Of a stretch of 64,000 nt of DNA, positions 59,986-64,000 are shown piece by piece. The DNA is taken from the NCBI RefSeq assembly GCF_011075055.1, contig NC_058147.1:9052001-9116000 (forward strand), written 5' to 3'. Numbering within the stretch: position 1 is the stretch's first letter; every line of letters begins with the position of its first letter. Under the pieces are notes generated by a model, which saw only the letters and a program-made list of their open reading frames with translations, did no database searches and was not told the origin of the DNA. The DNA is from Mangifera indica. Its lineage: Eukaryota; Streptophyta; Magnoliopsida; Sapindales; Anacardiaceae. The position numbers and the translations under genes were made by a program.

Positions 59986-61095
59986 CCAATTACCCAACTT
60001 GTATGACCACTTCGAAGAAAGTGGTTGAAAACAACTTAGGGTGCATCCTGTTATAGGGCTCAAACAAACCTCTTAATATCCTGTGAAGAGGATCAGCCAA
60101 ATATCAGAGTCAAAGAATCTCCATTATCTCCAATAGTGCGCCTTCTACCCTACCAAGCGACTTTAAGGCACCATCCATAGTCACGTTTGATAGAACAAGA
60201 CATGATCACTTGGATGGTTTTAATGACATCATGGAGGTCCACCAAGTCTATGAGCTAGATAGATGCCACTGTTTAACAGCTACACTCATTAGAGGAGCCA
60301 AAAGACAGAAGCTACCTATTGGTTCCATCACATTTTAAAAACAATTATGTGTGCAATCCCTCTAATAGTTCTAGGTGACCAGGAGGTTCTCCATGCCAGT
60401 AAGTCATCTGGGAAACATGAGAAAAGAACAAGATGAAACCTTAAAATCCTATCTGGAGCGCTTCAATGTTGAGCTCCCCAAAGTGGCATACATCCTAGAG
60501 GAATTAATCTAAGCACTGATCGTAAGTAGAGTCTGCCCACACATAGAGTTTTGGAAGGAACTACAAGCTGAAGAGTGAACATGATTAGCTCATTCCTTTA
60601 AAATGTTCAAAGGGCATCTGTAGATAGAGATTTCCACAGTTGTCTTAAAAAATGCAAGCTTAAAAGCCTCAACCAACACCCCTCAAAGATTGAGAACAAA
60701 TAGAGGTTTAGAGAAAAGATAATGGGGGCGGATAGAAAAGCTTCAAGAGTAGCGCAGAGGAGGCTATAAAGAATCTTGCTCTACTTATCTGGTATATAGC
60801 GACTATACCCTCTTAGTCACTCCAATCGAACACATCGATACAATGTCTGACAATGTAGGTATATTCTTGCGGCCTGAACATTAGGCACCACACAAATTAG
60901 TGTCGAACTCTAAAGAATGCAATTGAAGACCACATCGGACGAGGGTATTTGAGAGAATTCTTGAATAAACCATGCCTTGCTAGGCAACAGACTGGAAAAT
61001 TAAAGAGTGGGAAGAGCCTCATGAAGAGGTTATTGAAATCCAAACGATATTAATAGGACCACATATTGGAGGCACATCCAAACATCCAATAACCT
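59986..61095 (+). pseudogene. Ty3/gypsy gag remnant
   Basis: Read on the plus strand with many stops and shifts, this spells gypsy gag pieces: DETLKSYLERFNVELPKVAY (60,435-60,495), a CPHIEFWKEL piece, LAHSFKMFKGHL, a diverged CxxH-type zinc segment near 60,900-60,950 ending LREFLE-like, and IGPHIGGTSK near 61,050. The order matches the Retrotrans_gag region plus its downstream linker. No protease or reverse transcriptase follows, and no LTRs were recognised. Less AT-rich than its surroundings. Confidence 0.7.
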
Positions 61096-63118
61096 ATTTC
61101 TTATGTTCAGGAAAGTTGCCCTACTGGTATAACCATATACTTTGGTCGAACAACTTTCAGAGATTAAGTGTCCATTTAGCATAGTTTATGATTTTTGGAT
61201 TATGATTATAAGAATAAATAATTTTGTAAAGGAAACCTTTTTTATAAATAAATATCATGTAAAGGAAACCTTGTAAGTACTAAATTATTTTAGATAGTTT
61301 GATTTTAATTTCAATGAACATCATCCTAATAAAGGTCTTTAAATTAGTAATCTTATGTTTGTTTGCTCTTCGATAATTAATTATGATTTATTAATACTAA
61401 GAAACTTCATTTTATATAAACCTTAAGTCTTTTACTGCTATTATTGGCATGCTATTATCCTGGACTAAACAGAAGAACTTACGACGATAACTTGCAGGTT
61501 GTTAAGTGAGGTTGTTTGAAATCTCTATCACGTGTTGAAATTGTATTCCCGGTCTTTATCTTGTTTTTGGAAAAAACCTATCTAGATTATCGATCGATAA
61601 TCGGAAAATGTATAATGAAGTGGAGATTATTTTTTCTCTTTCATCATCTTCTTTGAGGCTATTCGAAGCCATGTTTTCATATGAAGTTCTTTCTTGGGAC
61701 AGGTTTTTATAAATTTGCATAAAATGAAATTCACCCAAACAAGAAAAAGAACTGGATCTCTATTGAAATTATAACTACTACTTGGATCTAATTCATAACA
61801 TTGCTATGCATCAATTGCTGGCAACAACAAGAAAAAATTAACTCTCAAATAAATGAATTTATATGCTTGTTCACAGTAAAAAAAAATTAGTTTGATGTAT
61901 TCTGCTGACAATAAGGTACTCAAAATTTTATAATATTTAATATAGTACAGGTTTTGGGTAGAAACCGAAACCTATAAGTTTAGATTCTATCTAGAACCAA
62001 ATTATAGATTTCAAGTTTCAATTCTTATTTTTAGGAACCCGTTAGTTCCGGTTTTTATTCTGGTTCCTCAAAATTTCATAAGATACCCGAACCCGTTTAC
62101 CGATAGTAAATTCTACAAATACATTGTATATAACATAACCCATGCAATCTTCAAACAAATTTAGTGATACTTTTCCTTCTTCCTAAAGCAAATCAACCAT
62201 GCCACCCAAAGTTAATACACAACTCAACTGATCAAAAGTATTCAAACTGAGTTGTTCAAAATGAAAGAATCAAGCCTCAACTAGAAGAAAAAAAAATCTT
62301 ATGAAATGGTTGAAAGATACTCATGGTCTTAGATTATCAAAAGCAACATCTAAGACATTTAAATGATCAACCAACTTCCTCATAAAGAATATTGTTGAAC
62401 CTAAATGCAGAGTGTTCAAAGATGGTAAAGTAACCATCAATGGAGTTTGTCCCCTGTGAATGGTTTGTACGTCATTAAGAACATGCCAATATGAGTGGTG
62501 AAATGCTAAAATAGAAAGGAAATATTTTTCTAATGAAACTCTATCTTGAAGCTATCTCATTTGAAATTTCAAAATCGATGATTGGAAAAGTTCAAATAAT
62601 GACACACATTTCAATCCTTCTACTATTTTGAGAAAGGTGGTTCAGTTTGAGAAAATTGAAGCTATTTTACCATTAATAACAGATGAATTAGGCTCAAAAG
62701 GATATTATGGATGAAATTGACTTATTTTATTGCATGCAAGTCTATATCTCTCTTGCAACAATGCAGTTGAGGGGTCAAAAGCTAAATAAAGAGATGTTTA
62801 CAACAATTGTTATTTGTTGTAATAGTGATTGATTTGACAAACCTTCGTTTTGGATCATTAGTAAGTTTCTTAATCCAAGATACCTTAAGAATGTTAACCA
62901 TGATATCTCAACTATATACAAGTATTGAGCAAATTCAAATGCATGTGTGGCCTGTTTGTTTTTTATGGAATGACTTAAGTGGTTTGATAGATGTTCGAAT
63001 AGAATTGTCTTCTTTATCATGGATAATTGTACAGTAGATGGCAAAAGAGAGAATCTCTCCCCACTTCATCATGCTATTATTTTGTTCCTACCACTAAATA
63101 ATAATTCCAAAGATCCAT
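61096..63118. other. Intergenic, probable transposon debris
   Basis: No intact gene. ORFs at 61556-61738, 62775-63044 and 62807-63037 overlap or lack domains. A 20-bp direct repeat (GTAAAGGAAACCTT) occurs at 61,216 and 61,259. Part may be internal sequence of the LTR element at the right edge, but I cannot name a domain. Confidence 0.35.
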
Positions 63119-64000
63119 GCTATTAGGGTAAATGCCCTATAACCAATCACATTTGACATTTGTAATTGTCATTTTATATTATTATTGATAAAAAGATTTA
63201 TTATTATTCAATTCATATGTATATTAATTATATAATCGCATCAATAATATACATTTAGAATAGTAGAACTGTAATAAGGAGATCAGATAACTAATTATAA
63301 AAACTTTATACACACATTAAGTAGTCATTTTAAAAATGTTCGTAATCCCGACATTACTATGACCAAGGGCATTAGTAATGATAATGAGATTATCATAGTG
63401 TTAAGCAACTCCATCGAAATATGACAACAATTCTCATGTGTTGAGACTGTTTATAGATAGGTTGGAACAACACATGAGTGTGTATTGTGAACATTTTCAT
63501 TGAATTGACCTAATTAAAGGATATCCATATGAATATTTGCTCCAATTTTTATGGAATAAATTATCTAAACAATGTAAGTGCATGTGATCCTTTGACTTAA
63601 GGTTGTTAGACCGTCTTGTGTAAAGGCCAATGTGGTTTGACATTATCTTACGTACTATCGTAATTGGGATAACCATAAAAGATAGTAATTGATCATATCA
63701 TGAGGTACATAAAAGCTATAATTGATTAGTAAAAATTTTGTCACTCCTAAATAGAGGAGAAAATATTTCACATGAGAATACTGAAAGACATTCATGACTG
63801 CTTGAATTTGTGACCATAGTGGAATTAGGTCGTAGCCTGATCCATACTAGTCATTGATGTGTATCAGTTCATATCGATGAGCTACTAAGATAGATACACT
63901 TTTATGTCTCACCCTCGAGAGATATTAATTAACAAAAGGGTTGAATTGCATGTAATAGTAATGTTGTAAAGGCTTAAAATATGTCTATTGACACTTTATG
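63119..64000. mobile_element. Copia-type LTR (partial, runs off the window)
   Basis: Begins near TGCTATTAGGGTAAATGCCC followed by TATAACCAATCACATTTGAC, text typical of the long LTRs of plant Ty1/copia elements ('TGTTAGGGTAAATGCCCTAT...'). Contains AAGCAACTCCATCGAAATAT and following text similar to 11,550-11,620. The right end lies outside the window, so solo LTR versus full element cannot be told. Confidence 0.5.

Overview
The window looks like AT-rich nuclear DNA from a eudicot plant. Its genes have introns with GT..AG borders and T-rich acceptors, all recognisable proteins match plant families, and the wide intergenic spaces are filled with plant-type transposon relics (hAT, Tourist-like MITEs, Ty1/copia and Ty3/gypsy pieces). 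There is no bacterial, organellar or viral gene set. The species cannot be named from the sequence.

Layout. Positions 1-11,470 hold a diverged tandem array. Each unit carries a small minus-strand gene for a secreted eight-cysteine defensin-like peptide. The first copy (1931-2591) is intact; the second (9373-10104) is dead through a frameshift, a nonsense codon and a lost cysteine. A 2.5-kb solo-LTR-like insertion with a TTGTC target duplication, and related 'TGTAACAC' elements, lie among the units. From 11.5 to 16 kb there are TIR elements and unannotated DNA. At 16,257-17,759 (-) is an intronless mTERF gene closely resembling Arabidopsis mTERF4 (BSM/RUG2). At 19.7-20.9 kb a decayed hAT transposon still shows the end of its transposase. 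At 21,617-22,262 (+) is a three-exon stomatal patterning peptide gene of the EPF2 type.

From 22.9 to 42 kb there is a gene desert: an Ac-like hAT element of 1031 bp with an 8-bp target duplication, several elements with very long inverted repeats, a copia RNase H tail repeated in tandem, a fresh 293-bp tandem duplication, a degraded hAT cousin, a possible LTR pair, nested MITEs and one G-box-rich promoter-like island with no gene after it. From 42.2 to 59 kb is a gene cluster: a 12-coding-exon FAB1 phosphoinositide kinase of the FYVE-less FAB1D class (+), a convergent three-exon exostosin/GT47 glycosyltransferase (-), and a small conserved 100-aa protein with a long 5'UTR intron (-). From 59 kb to the end there is a stop-riddled gypsy gag relic and a copia-type LTR running off the edge.

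The genes are not an operon and act separately: organelle RNA maturation (mTERF4), stomatal density (EPF2), endosome/vacuole phosphoinositide signalling (FAB1D), cell-wall or glycan synthesis in the Golgi (exostosin), and probable defence or reproductive signalling (defensin-like). The least described parts are the defensin-like tandem array and the orphan promoter-like island.
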